A stretch of 64,000 bases of DNA. It comes from Eubacterium sp. CAG:252. Its GTDB lineage: Bacteria > Bacillota > Clostridia > Lachnospirales > Lachnospiraceae. The translations under genes and the position numbers were made by a program. The stretch is taken from assembly GCA_000436535.1 (NCBI GenBank), contig FR886340.1, positions 89,212 through 153,211 on the forward strand. Reading direction: 5' to 3'. Below are positions 19,280-28,401 of the stretch, in pieces (the stretch's first letter is position 1; every line of letters starts with the position of its first letter). The notes under the pieces were generated by a model that was not told the origin of the DNA, ran no database searches, and saw nothing but the letters and a program-made list of their open reading frames with translations.

Positions 19280-20017
19280 GTGGCTGATATTGTACAGGTA
19301 ACAGGTTTTATATTGTCCAGTATGCCTGTGGGTGAGTATGACAGAAGAATAGTGATACTTAGCAAAGAACTTGGTAAGATATCAGCATTTGCCAAAGGCG
19401 CTAGAAGACCAAACAGTCATCTTATCGGTGTTACAAGACCATTTATATTCGGAACCTTTGAATGTTACCGTGGCAGGGATTCTTATACTATATTCAAAGC
19501 AGAGGTTAAGAACTACTTTGAGGAACTTGTAAGTGACCTTGATAGTGTGTGGTATGGATATTACTTTGCAGAGATAGCAGAATATTATGGTAAGGAGAAT
19601 CTGGATGCCGCACAGATGCTGAATCTTTTATATGTGTCTTTTAAAGCACTTACGAATAAGTCTATACCAAACGAGCTTATAAGGTTTATATATGAACTTC
19701 GCATGATATCTATTAACGGTGAGTGTCCTGACTTTTTTACATGCCGGGGCTGTGGTTCACAGGATAAGCTGGATACATATTCGTATACATATAATGGCAT
19801 GTTCTGCAGTGATTGTCATTCAAAGGTGAAGGATGGTATTAAGCTGCAGCCATCTACATTATATACATTGCAGTATATAGTTACGGTGGCACTTAATAAG
19901 CTGTATACATTTGTTGTGACTGATGAGGTTATGGCAGAATTAAGAATGGTGACATCAAGAATAGCTGCAGTTACGTTTGATAAGAAGTTTAAATCAAAAG
20001 AAATGCTGACAATATAA
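19280..20017 (+). CDS. recO: DNA repair protein RecO
   Basis: Recombination mediator that helps load RecA with RecR. GTG 19280 follows AAAGGAG (19262-19268). The 245-residue protein has the N-terminal OB fold (VTGFILSSMPVGEYDRRI, and the basic AFAKGARRPNSH) and a four-cysteine zinc site in the C-terminal half (CRGCG near 155 and CSDC near 178). The era-recO order is widespread in Firmicutes. Confidence 0.93.
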   Translation: MADIVQVTGFILSSMPVGEYDRRIVILSKELGKISAFAKGARRPNSHLIGVTRPFIFGTFECYRGRDSYTIFKAEVKNYFEELVSDLDSVWYGYYFAEIAEYYGKENLDAAQMLNLLYVSFKALTNKSIPNELIRFIYELRMISINGECPDFFTCRGCGSQDKLDTYSYTYNGMFCSDCHSKVKDGIKLQPSTLYTLQYIVTVALNKLYTFVVTDEVMAELRMVTSRIAAVTFDKKFKSKEMLTI

Positions 20018-20035
20018 AAAGAAAAGAGGCTTGAT

Positions 20036-20863
20036 ATGGGACATAACAACCAGAAAAAGATAGCGGCAATCAATGATTATACAGGATTCGGAAGATGTTC
20101 CATAGCGGTGGAGCTGCCTGTTATATCAGCACTTAAAGTACAGTGCTGTCCGCTCCCGACTTCTGTTTTGTCGAATCATACTGGATTTGACAGCTTTTAT
20201 TTTGAAGATTTTACAGATAGTATGCCGGCGTATATTGCCGAATGGAAAAAACTTAATCTTAAGTTTGATGGGATATGTTCGGGATTTCTTGGTTCACACA
20301 GACAGATAAAGATAGTTGAAGATTTTTTTAAAACCTTTAAAACAGATGAAAATATTATACTTGTCGATCCGGTTATGGGTGATTATGGCAAGCTGTATTC
20401 AACATACACAACGCAGACATGTACAGAGATGAAGAAGCTTGTAAAGTACGCAGATATACTTACACCTAATCTTACGGAGGCATGTATACTTACAGATGAG
20501 GAATATGATGAAAAATGTCCGGGCAGGGAGCTTTTTCGCATAGCAAAGAAACTATCAGATATGGGACCATCAAAGATAGTTATAACTGGAATAGTAAGAG
20601 GCAGGTATATAGCTAACTACTGTTATGAAAAGGGAAGCGAAGGCTATGAGATAAAGACTATGAAGGTTGGAACACAAAGGTCAGGAACAGGAGATATATT
20701 TGCATCGATACTGGCGGCTGATGCAGTGAATGGTGTAGATTTTCATACATCAGTAAAGAAAGCTTCACAGTTTATAAAGAAATGCATATTAAAGTCGATA
20801 GAGCTGGATATACCGGTCACTGACGGAGTATGTTTTGAAGAGCTTCTTACTACATTAAGATAG
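20036..20863 (+). CDS. pdxY: Pyridoxal/pyridoxine kinase, PfkB-like fold
   Basis: Phosphorylates B6 vitamers to make PLP. The 275-residue protein has INDYTGFGRCS at the N-terminus, VLSNHTGF, the DPVMGDYGK motif and the C-terminal catalytic GTGDIFAS with the catalytic Asp. The ribosome binding site AAAGAGG is close to the start and the gap to recO is 18 bases, so it is probably co-transcribed. Whether it prefers pyridoxal or pyridoxine cannot be told from sequence. Confidence 0.85.
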   Translation: MGHNNQKKIAAINDYTGFGRCSIAVELPVISALKVQCCPLPTSVLSNHTGFDSFYFEDFTDSMPAYIAEWKKLNLKFDGICSGFLGSHRQIKIVEDFFKTFKTDENIILVDPVMGDYGKLYSTYTTQTCTEMKKLVKYADILTPNLTEACILTDEEYDEKCPGRELFRIAKKLSDMGPSKIVITGIVRGRYIANYCYEKGSEGYEIKTMKVGTQRSGTGDIFASILAADAVNGVDFHTSVKKASQFIKKCILKSIELDIPVTDGVCFEELLTTLR

Positions 20864-20945
20864 TAAGTGCTTTTTTATGGACAAGATTGTGCAATGTTAA
20901 GATGTGCAATTTTCATAGCTTATAAGAAAAGAGGATGAAATAATT

Positions 20946-21548
20946 ATGGAAATATTATATAAGGTACACAATAATCTATATGTCAATATGACTAACAAAT
21001 GTCCTTTTGCATGTACATTCTGTTTAAGACAGACTATGGACAGAATAGGTGAATCAGACAGGCTGTGGCTTGAAAGGGAACCTGATGTAAATGAGGTTAT
21101 TGCAGAGTTTGATAAGTGGAACATGGATGATTTTGGTGAGGTTGTATTCTGTGGCTTTGGTGAACCTACAGAAGCATGGGATAAAATAAGAGAGGTGGCA
21201 GCATATGTTAAAAAGACATATAACAAGCCTATAAGAATAAACACCAACGGAGCAGGTAATCTTATCAATGGAAGAGATATAGCAGCAGAAATGCCAGGAC
21301 TTATTGATACTGTATCAATAAGCCTTAACGATCCGGATAAGGATGAGTATCATAAGCTTGTAAGAAGCAGATTTGGTGATAAGACCTTCGATGCTATGAT
21401 AAGCTTTGCAAATGAGTGCGTAAAAAACGGACTCCAGGTGGTTATGACTACGGTTGATACAACTATATCACATGAAAAGGAAGAAGAGTGCAGAAAAATA
21501 TGTGATAAGATAGGTGCGGAATATAGAATCAGGCCATGGGAGTCATAG
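20946..21548 (+). CDS. TatD-associated-type radical SAM protein
   Basis: A 200-residue radical SAM enzyme. The cluster motif CPFACTFC (CxxxCxxC) lies near residues 19-26, followed by GFGEPTE (the SAM-binding GGE-like motif) and RINTNGAG. It resembles the small TatD-linked radical SAM family by its N-terminal VNMTNKCPFACTFCLR; no tatD gene is adjacent. The substrate is unknown. Confidence 0.82.
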   Translation: MEILYKVHNNLYVNMTNKCPFACTFCLRQTMDRIGESDRLWLEREPDVNEVIAEFDKWNMDDFGEVVFCGFGEPTEAWDKIREVAAYVKKTYNKPIRINTNGAGNLINGRDIAAEMPGLIDTVSISLNDPDKDEYHKLVRSRFGDKTFDAMISFANECVKNGLQVVMTTVDTTISHEKEEECRKICDKIGAEYRIRPWES

Positions 21549-21621
21549 ATATTTATGAAGCCTTATGTGTGGACTAAGATGTTTTTTAGTTTATGGACTA
21601 TAAGGTTTTTGAGTTTGCTGG

Positions 21622-21648
21622 TTGAAATATATATAAGAATGGTATAGA
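21622..21648 (+). promoter_or_regulatory. Possible promoter of the glycyl-tRNA synthetase gene
   Basis: TTGAAA (21622-21627), a short 15-base spacer and TATAGA (21643-21648). The following leader has a small ACACC/GGTGT hairpin (21676-21690) but lacks the T-box core, so no T-box is called. Confidence 0.35.
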
Positions 21649-21724
21649 ATTAAAAGGATTATTGTGAGGATAGCAACACCACCCAGGTGTATGACAGTCC
21701 GCAACTTTAGGAGGAATCTAGAAT

Positions 21725-23113
21725 ATGGAAAAGACAATGGAAAAGATAGTTGCCTTAGCTAAGGCGAGAGGTTTTGTATACCCAGGTTCAGAGATATATG
21801 GTGGTCTTGCGAATACATGGGATTACGGCAATCTTGGCGTAGAACTTAAGAACAATGTTAAAAAGGCGTGGTGGCAGAAGTTTGTACAGGAAAGCCCATA
21901 TAATGTTGGCGTAGACTGTGCTATTCTTATGAATCCACAGACATGGGTTGCTTCAGGACATCTTGGCGGTTTCTCAGATCCACTTATGGATTGCAAGGAT
22001 TGCCATGAAAGATTCAGAGCTGATAAGCTTATTGAAGACTGGGCAGATGAGAATAATTATGATCTTGGCGGTTCAGTAGATGGCTGGACTCAGGAGCAGA
22101 TGAAGAACTTCATCGATGAGAAGAATATATGCTGTCCTACATGTGGAAAGCATAACTTTACAGATATAAGACAGTTTAACCTTATGTTTAAGACATTTCA
22201 GGGTGTTACAGAGGATGCTAAGAATACAGTATACTTAAGACCTGAAACAGCACAGGGTATATTTGTCAACTTTAAGAATGTACAAAGAACATCAAGAAAG
22301 AAAGTACCTTTTGGTATTGGACAGATAGGTAAGTCATTCCGTAATGAGATTACACCTGGTAACTTTACATTCAGAACAAGAGAATTCGAGCAGATGGAAC
22401 TTGAATTCTTCTGTAAGCCTGGAACAGACCTTGAATGGTTTACTTACTGGAGACAGTACTGCATAGACTGGCTTAAGGCACTTGGTATCAAGGAAGATGA
22501 GATGAGAGCAAGAGACCATTCACCAGAAGAACTCTGCTTTTATTCTAAGGGTACTACAGATATCGAATTCTTATTCCCATTTGGATGGGGTGAGTTATGG
22601 GGTATCGCAGACAGAACAGACTACGACCTTACACAGCATCAGACAGTATCAGGCGAAGATATGTCATACTTTGATGATGAAGCTAAGGAGAAGTATATTC
22701 CATATGTTATCGAGCCATCACTCGGTGCAGACAGAGTTACACTTGCATTCCTTTGCTCAGCTTATGATGAAGAAGAGCTTGAAGGTGGAGATGTAAGAAC
22801 AGTTCTTCACTTCCATCCAGCACTTGCACCTGTTAAGATAGGTATATTACCACTTTCTAAGAAGCTTAACGAAGGCGCAGAAAAGGTATATGCAGAGCTT
22901 TCTAAGTACTATAACTGTGAGTTTGATGACAGAGGAAATATCGGTAAGAGATACAGAAGACAGGATGAGATAGGTACTCCATTCTGTATAACATATGACT
23001 TTGATTCTGAAGAGGATAATGCTGTAACAGTAAGAGACAGAGATACTATGCAGCAGGAAAGAGTTAAGATAGAAGATCTTAAGGCATATTTTGAGGATAA
23101 GTTCAGATTTTAA
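21725..23113 (+). CDS. glyS: Glycyl-tRNA synthetase, single-chain class IIa type
   Basis: Charges tRNA-Gly. The 462-residue dimeric (eukaryote/archaea-like) form has motif 1 near the N-terminus ([15 protein letters not shown]), motif 2 [19 protein letters not shown] and motif 3 [10 protein letters not shown], then the anticodon-binding domain (about 365-460, [11 protein letters not shown]). A CxxC..CxxC-type zinc region ([16 protein letters not shown]) is inserted early. Its ribosome binding site AGGAGG is strong. Confidence 0.96.
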   Translation: MEKTMEKIVALAKARGFVYPGSEIYGGLANTWDYGNLGVELKNNVKKAWWQKFVQESPYNVGVDCAILMNPQTWVASGHLGGFSDPLMDCKDCHERFRADKLIEDWADENNYDLGGSVDGWTQEQMKNFIDEKNICCPTCGKHNFTDIRQFNLMFKTFQGVTEDAKNTVYLRPETAQGIFVNFKNVQRTSRKKVPFGIGQIGKSFRNEITPGNFTFRTREFEQMELEFFCKPGTDLEWFTYWRQYCIDWLKALGIKEDEMRARDHSPEELCFYSKGTTDIEFLFPFGWGELWGIADRTDYDLTQHQTVSGEDMSYFDDEAKEKYIPYVIEPSLGADRVTLAFLCSAYDEEELEGGDVRTVLHFHPALAPVKIGILPLSKKLNEGAEKVYAELSKYYNCEFDDRGNIGKRYRRQDEIGTPFCITYDFDSEEDNAVTVRDRDTMQQERVKIEDLKAYFEDKFRF

Positions 23114-23175
23114 TGAGAGATAAAGGTGTATTTCCGGTATAAGCATTTGCCGGATAACAGCAGTAAGATTATACA

Positions 23176-23216
23176 TTTACGCAGGATTTGTGACATATAC
23201 ATAAATCCTGCGTAAA
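23176..23216 (+). terminator. Hairpin after the glycyl-tRNA synthetase gene
   Basis: Perfect 14-bp stem TTTACGCAGGATTT / AAATCCTGCGTAAA with a 13-base loop. No T run follows, so it may protect the 3' end rather than terminate. Confidence 0.55.
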
Positions 23217-23275
23217 GTATATGTGGGAGAAAATATCATAAAAGTAGGAAAAGACAGGAATAGGGCAGAAAGTAT

Positions 23276-25477
23276 ATGATATGTGCTAAATGTGGAACAG
23301 AGTATGAAGGCAGCCAGTGTCCTAAGTGTGAGGGACCGGTAATCAAGGTTAATAACAGTGATTATCTGGCAAGAAGAAAAGCATATGAGGAAAAGCAGGC
23401 GCGTCTTAAGGAATTAGAAGCGCTTAAAGCTGATAGTACAGATAATGATGATATGGATAAAGTATCGGACAATGATAATACATCCAATAAGAAAACCCAT
23501 ACACAGAAGTCAAAAAACTATGATGAAGGTGTATTTGATATAACAAAGGTTGATTTTGGTGAGGTTGCGGACAAGCTTAAGTCAGAAAAAGATAAAATCG
23601 TGGCCAGTGGAAATAAGCTTTTAAAGGCGGTTGGTGAAAAGGCTAAGAATGGAAAGCAGATTGATAAAGGCGGTAAGAATAGCGATAATATCAACAGCAG
23701 TAATAACGAAAATGTAAATATTAGCGGCAATAACGATAATAATAGTAATAACATAAATGGCAAAAAAAGAGGGAATATAAATAATAATCGTGATAAGAAT
23801 AAAAAAAGAAATAACAATAAAAACAATGGAAATAATAAAATTTATGATAACAACAGTGGTATAAATAGCAACAGTAATGATAATACAGATATTAACAATA
23901 ACAAAAATAATAACAAAAACACTAGGAAAAATAATAACAAAAACGATAAAAACGGCAATAAAAATAACAACAAGAATCGTAATAAAAGCAATAATTCCAA
24001 TATTAACAAAAATAATAGCCACAATCAGCAGAATAAAAAGTCTGCAACAGCAAAACAGAAGAATAACAGCTCTGATGATAACAGACAGGATAATGGTGGC
24101 ATATCTGTAAGTGTAAGAAAAGCAGATAAAGCCCACATACCATACACAAAGGCAGGCATTATAATAGCGGCAATTCTTGTTGCTGTGGCGGCAGTTGTCC
24201 TGATTGTAAATATAGCAATAAAAAAAGACTATAATATATATATGAGCGATGGCAATAAGATATATGATGTATCATCACTTGACAGTAAATATGTGTGCGA
24301 TAACAATAATGCTGTATTTGCGCTTGATGATGTGACCTTCTACACACCGGAATGGCCTGCAGATATAGACAGAGACAATGTCATACTTAAGGTGGCAAGT
24401 CCTAAGGGTGATTATTATGCCGCAGATGTTTATAATACAGAAAGTGGAAATTATACATTTTATATATGGTCTGAGGATGTATGTAAGAAGGTTGTTGAAA
24501 ATGAGTATTCGCACAATGTATATTATATATCTGACAAAGGAACTGTTATATACGAAGAAACAGAAACTATCAATGACAATGGAAAGACAGGAAACAAGAT
24601 GCTTTCTATGGCAGAGATAAAGAAAGATAAGTCAGATGCATCTGGTTACGTATGTGATGTCAGAACGATAGAAAGAAGTCTTAAGCAGTCATATGTATAT
24701 AGTGATAAGAATACAATAATCGTTCTTAACGATGATGGCCGTCTGTATCAGTATGATTATGTTAAGAAGACAACAACAGAAGTTGATATGTATGTCGATG
24801 ACGTAGCAGCATTGAGTGATACATCAGGTATGTATTCGTCAGGCGCAGAACATCTTAATACATCGGATGATGTGGAGTCATATATGTACAGTCTGTCGTC
24901 CGGTGAGAATTATTATGTTGAATTAAAAAATGTGAAAACAACTCTTCTTAGAGGTATTACAGGTACAAGCCTCACATATATTTATGATAAGAAAAATGAT
25001 TATATATACTGGATAAGCAGCAAAAAAATATCTTATGCAAAGTTTAAAAATGATGAGATAACAGACGTGGATGTTCTTGAGAATACAGGTACAAGTGTAA
25101 ATGTGGTGTATATACCGGATAAAGAGGAGCTGGTATATATCAATGATGCCGCACAGCTTGTAAAGGCAGAGAAAGGAAAGAAAACATTTATAGCTGACTC
25201 ATTAAGGGATGGAAGTCTTTCGCTTATTAAAAATACCGATGAAATGCTTACATATATAGCAGATGGCAGACAGCATTATATAAAGAATACATCATCAAAG
25301 CCGGTTGAAATATGTGAAGCAGAGAATATGGTAAATACATCTAATACAAGTCTTTATAAAAAGAGATTATATTTCTATGCCAAAGACGGACAGTTGTATT
25401 CTTGCAATCTTAAGGGCAGAGCACAGAACCAGATAGGAAGCGTTGAGAGATTTTTTGTTGGCAACAAAGGTAAGTAA
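23276..25477 (+). CDS. Zinc-ribbon, Asn/Lys-rich, single-pass membrane protein
   Basis: A 733-residue protein of unknown function. A zinc ribbon at the N-terminus (CAKCG and CPKCE within residues 3-20) is followed by a charged helix, a very biased Asn/Lys/Ser segment (about 135-275), one membrane helix (about 291-314) and a large extracellular domain of repeated short beta segments (KIYDVSSLDSKY and similar) that suggests a propeller or DUF5050-like fold. Orientation is inferred as zinc ribbon inside. Similar zinc-ribbon/helix/outer-domain proteins are common in Firmicutes envelopes. Confidence 0.75.
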   Translation: MICAKCGTEYEGSQCPKCEGPVIKVNNSDYLARRKAYEEKQARLKELEALKADSTDNDDMDKVSDNDNTSNKKTHTQKSKNYDEGVFDITKVDFGEVADKLKSEKDKIVASGNKLLKAVGEKAKNGKQIDKGGKNSDNINSSNNENVNISGNNDNNSNNINGKKRGNINNNRDKNKKRNNNKNNGNNKIYDNNSGINSNSNDNTDINNNKNNNKNTRKNNNKNDKNGNKNNNKNRNKSNNSNINKNNSHNQQNKKSATAKQKNNSSDDNRQDNGGISVSVRKADKAHIPYTKAGIIIAAILVAVAAVVLIVNIAIKKDYNIYMSDGNKIYDVSSLDSKYVCDNNNAVFALDDVTFYTPEWPADIDRDNVILKVASPKGDYYAADVYNTESGNYTFYIWSEDVCKKVVENEYSHNVYYISDKGTVIYEETETINDNGKTGNKMLSMAEIKKDKSDASGYVCDVRTIERSLKQSYVYSDKNTIIVLNDDGRLYQYDYVKKTTTEVDMYVDDVAALSDTSGMYSSGAEHLNTSDDVESYMYSLSSGENYYVELKNVKTTLLRGITGTSLTYIYDKKNDYIYWISSKKISYAKFKNDEITDVDVLENTGTSVNVVYIPDKEELVYINDAAQLVKAEKGKKTFIADSLRDGSLSLIKNTDEMLTYIADGRQHYIKNTSSKPVEICEAENMVNTSNTSLYKKRLYFYAKDGQLYSCNLKGRAQNQIGSVERFFVGNKGK

Positions 25478-25548
25478 GCACTCATAATAAGAATATAAGC
25501 AGCAGGGAAAACATATATAAGTAGTAAATATATCAAGAGGTTGCTTGT

Positions 25549-26961
25549 ATGAAATATAGAGGCATATATAAGATAACAGGTCTTATGGCAGTAGTTATTA
25601 TGGTTTTAACAACTGTCATAGGACCTGTTTTTTGTACTGGCAGGACGATCAAAGCCGCAGAGGCCGCAGGAGTTGTAGAAGCTGTCAGGGTCACAAAGGA
25701 TGTAAATGCTGTAGAAGCTGTAGTGGTTACAAAGGATGTAAATTCCACAGAAGCTGTAGGAACTACAGGCAGTACAAAAGCCGTAAATGCTTCAGCAGTG
25801 ACAGATATCATAGATGCTGTCCAATTAACAGGATTGAAAAAATCGGACATAGCAGCTAATGAAGCAGAAACAGTCACAAGTGGTCCGGATATTGAAACCC
25901 CATCAGCAATACTTATGGAAGCAGCAACAGGACAGGTAATATATGAAAAAGATTCATCAAAGCAGCTTGCGCCTGCCAGCATAACAAAGATAATGACACT
26001 CATACTAATATTTGAGGCACTTGAGAGCGGGCAGATAAAAATGGAAGACCCTGTCACGGTGTCAGAATATGCAGCTTCAATGGGCGGCAGCCAGGTGTTT
26101 TTAGAAGAAGGAGAGATACAGAGCGTAAGGACTATGATAAAGTGTATAGCGGTGGCAAGTGCTAATGATGCCTGTGTAGCCATGTCAGAATACATATGCG
26201 GTTCTGAGGACGTATTTGTTGAAAAGATGAACGAAAAGGCGAAGCAGCTTGGTATGGAGCAGACACATTTTGTAAACTGCTGCGGACTGGATACTGACGG
26301 ACATACCTCAAGTGCAAGGGATGTTGCGCTTATGAGCAGGGAGCTTATTAATAATCATCCGGAGGTTAAGGAGTTCAGCAACATATGGATGGAGGATATA
26401 ACCCACGTAACAAGAAATGGTGAGAAGGACTTTACATTATCCAACACGAATAAGCTCATAAAACAGTATTCATATGCGACAGGACTTAAGACAGGTTCAA
26501 CAAGCAAGGCAGGCTGCTGTCTTTCGGGAACAGCAATGAAGGATGGAATAGAGCTTATAGCGGTTGTTATGGCAGCTCCGACAAGCAAGGTAAGGTTTAA
26601 GGATGCGATAACACTGCTCAACTATGGTTTCAGTGTATGTAGCATATATCAGGATACGGAAGCACCGGACACAGAGTATGCAGATGTAAATGCGGGCGTG
26701 AAAAATGAAGTGAAGGTAGCCAAAAGTAAAGATTTTTCATATATGTTTCTTAGTAAATATGATGCAGCGGATATAAGAAGAGAATGTGTTATAGACACTG
26801 TAAATGCGCCTGTGAGTGAGGGCGATGAGATAGGTGTCATCAATTATTATTATAAAGATAATCTCATAGGAACTGTGCCACTTGTTGCAGCGGAGAGTGT
26901 TGAGCTTATGGATTATAAGGACTCAGTATGGAGAGTCATTAAGTCAGGGGTGTTTGGCTGA
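25549..26961 (+). CDS. D-alanyl-D-alanine carboxypeptidase (PBP5/DacF-type)
   Basis: Trims the terminal D-Ala of peptidoglycan stem peptides outside the membrane. The 470-residue protein has a signal peptide (about 1-36), a 12-residue tandem repeat linker (about 42-80), then the S11 peptidase domain with SxxK as SITK (about 144-147), SAN (about 204-206) and KTG (about 313-315), and the C-terminal beta domain with an amphipathic end. The linker is unusual, and codons 96-101 carry the recurring LKKSDI word. Confidence 0.92.
   Translation: MKYRGIYKITGLMAVVIMVLTTVIGPVFCTGRTIKAAEAAGVVEAVRVTKDVNAVEAVVVTKDVNSTEAVGTTGSTKAVNASAVTDIIDAVQLTGLKKSDIAANEAETVTSGPDIETPSAILMEAATGQVIYEKDSSKQLAPASITKIMTLILIFEALESGQIKMEDPVTVSEYAASMGGSQVFLEEGEIQSVRTMIKCIAVASANDACVAMSEYICGSEDVFVEKMNEKAKQLGMEQTHFVNCCGLDTDGHTSSARDVALMSRELINNHPEVKEFSNIWMEDITHVTRNGEKDFTLSNTNKLIKQYSYATGLKTGSTSKAGCCLSGTAMKDGIELIAVVMAAPTSKVRFKDAITLLNYGFSVCSIYQDTEAPDTEYADVNAGVKNEVKVAKSKDFSYMFLSKYDAADIRRECVIDTVNAPVSEGDEIGVINYYYKDNLIGTVPLVAAESVELMDYKDSVWRVIKSGVFG
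25670..25785 (+). repeat. 36-base tandem repeat coding a 12-residue linker repeat
   Basis: About three units read VEAVRVTKDVNA, VEAVVVTKDVNS, TEAVGTTGSTKA. The first two are close at DNA level and the third is diverged, as expected from recent slippage-type duplication in the carboxypeptidase gene. Confidence 0.75.
25831..25850 (+). repeat. Recurring intragenic word, copy 2
   Basis: GGATTGAAAAAATCGGACAT, identical over 20 bases to 29437-29456. Read GLKKSDI in the carboxypeptidase gene, just after the tandem repeats. Confidence 0.75.
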
Positions 26962-27026
26962 ATGGTGGCGGCATACGTAAAATCAGCAAAAGCTTTGTGT
27001 TCTGTCTTTAAAAAAATGTAGATATA

Positions 27027-27035
27027 TGCTATAGT
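27027..27035 (+). promoter_or_regulatory. Extended -10 promoter of rarA
   Basis: TGCTATAGT is an extended -10 element about 40 bases before the start of rarA; the matching -35 (TTTAAA, 27007-27012) is weak. Confidence 0.45.
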
Positions 27036-27074
27036 ATATGATAAAAAGTACATTTTTGAAAGAAAGGGCAGCTT

Positions 27075-28397
27075 ATGGACTTATTTGATTATATGCGTGA
27101 AAGTAATAAAGATAATGACTCACCTCTGGCTATGAGGTTAAGACCAAGGACACTTGATGAAGTGGTAGGACAGCAGCATATTATTGGTAAGGATAAGCTG
27201 CTGTATCGTGCAATCAAGGCTGATAAGTTAAGTTCAATCATATTTTATGGGCCTCCGGGAACGGGAAAGACAACACTTGCAAAGGTTATAGCCAACACGA
27301 CAAGCGCAGAGTTCTGTCAGATTAATGCGACTGTAGCCGGTAAGAAGGATATGGAGGATGTCGTTGCAAAGGCAAAAGATAACCTTGGAATGTATGCAAG
27401 AAAGACAATACTTTTTGTAGACGAGATACACAGGTTTAATAAGGGACAGCAGGATTATCTTCTGCCTTTTGTTGAGGACGGAACTATTATACTTATAGGT
27501 GCAACTACGGAAAATCCTTACTTTGAGGTAAATGGGGCTTTATTATCAAGGTCAGTTATATTTGAGCTTAAGCCATTGTCAAAGGATGATATAAAGGAGA
27601 TACTAAAGAGGGCAGTATACGATAAAGAAAGAGGAATGGGAAGTTACAAGGGTGACATAAGTGATGAAGCACTTGAGTTTCTTTCAGATATATCAAACGG
27701 TGATGCCAGAAGTGCGCTTAATGCAATAGAACTTGGCATACTAACAACTGACAGGGCTGAGGATGGAATTATACATATAGATTTAAAGACTGCGGAACAG
27801 TGTATACAGAAACGTGCAGTAAGGTATGATAAAACAGGTGATAACCACTACGATACCATATCAGCATTTATAAAGAGCATGAGAGGCTCAGACCCCGATG
27901 CGGTAAGTTATTATCTTGCAAAGATGTTATATGCAGGTGAGGATGTAAAGTTTATAGCAAGAAGAATTATGATATGTGCGAGTGAGGATGTGGGTAATGC
28001 TGACCCTGATGCACTTGTCGTTGCAGTGAGCGCAGCACAGGCAGTAGAGCGCATAGGTATGCCAGAGGCACGGATAATTCTTTCGCAGGCGGCACTTTAT
28101 GTTGCGTGTGCGCCTAAGAGTAATGCAGCGTATATGGCAGTAGATAAGGCTTTAGAGCTGGTAAAGACAACAAAGACACAGCCGGTTCCGGCACATTTGC
28201 AGGATGCACACTATAAGAGTTCGGCAAAGTTAGGACATGGAATAGGATATAAGTATGCGCACGATTATCCTAATCACTATGTAGAACAGCAATATCTTCC
28301 GGATGCTCTTGTAGGCGAGGTGTTCTATGAGCCTACAGATAATGGATATGAGAAACAGATAAAGTCACATTTAGATAGAATCAGGTCGGAGGCATAG
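27075..28397 (+). CDS. rarA: Replication-associated recombination protein RarA (MgsA)
   Basis: AAA+ ATPase of the clamp-loader clade acting at stalled replication forks. The 440-residue protein has RLRPRTLDEVVGQQHI, Walker A GPPGTGKTT (about 58-66), Walker B with DEIHRFNK (about 117), sensor ATTENP, and the C-terminal tetramerisation domain including PKSNAAYMA. Normal length. It is followed after 4 bases by the large unknown gene, so rarA probably leads that transcript. Confidence 0.94.
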   Translation: MDLFDYMRESNKDNDSPLAMRLRPRTLDEVVGQQHIIGKDKLLYRAIKADKLSSIIFYGPPGTGKTTLAKVIANTTSAEFCQINATVAGKKDMEDVVAKAKDNLGMYARKTILFVDEIHRFNKGQQDYLLPFVEDGTIILIGATTENPYFEVNGALLSRSVIFELKPLSKDDIKEILKRAVYDKERGMGSYKGDISDEALEFLSDISNGDARSALNAIELGILTTDRAEDGIIHIDLKTAEQCIQKRAVRYDKTGDNHYDTISAFIKSMRGSDPDAVSYYLAKMLYAGEDVKFIARRIMICASEDVGNADPDALVVAVSAAQAVERIGMPEARIILSQAALYVACAPKSNAAYMAVDKALELVKTTKTQPVPAHLQDAHYKSSAKLGHGIGYKYAHDYPNHYVEQQYLPDALVGEVFYEPTDNGYEKQIKSHLDRIRSEA

Positions 28398-28401
28398 ACT
28401 G

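Noticed and set aside
21650..21724. T-box leader before the glycyl-tRNA synthetase gene
   Set aside because: The T-box core sequence and an antiterminator/terminator pair are not visible; only a 5-bp hairpin is present.
23621..24136. Ile/Val/Leu-rich minus-strand frames opposite the zinc-ribbon protein
   Set aside because: They are the antisense of the Asn/Lys codon-rich linker and only look like membrane proteins for that reason.
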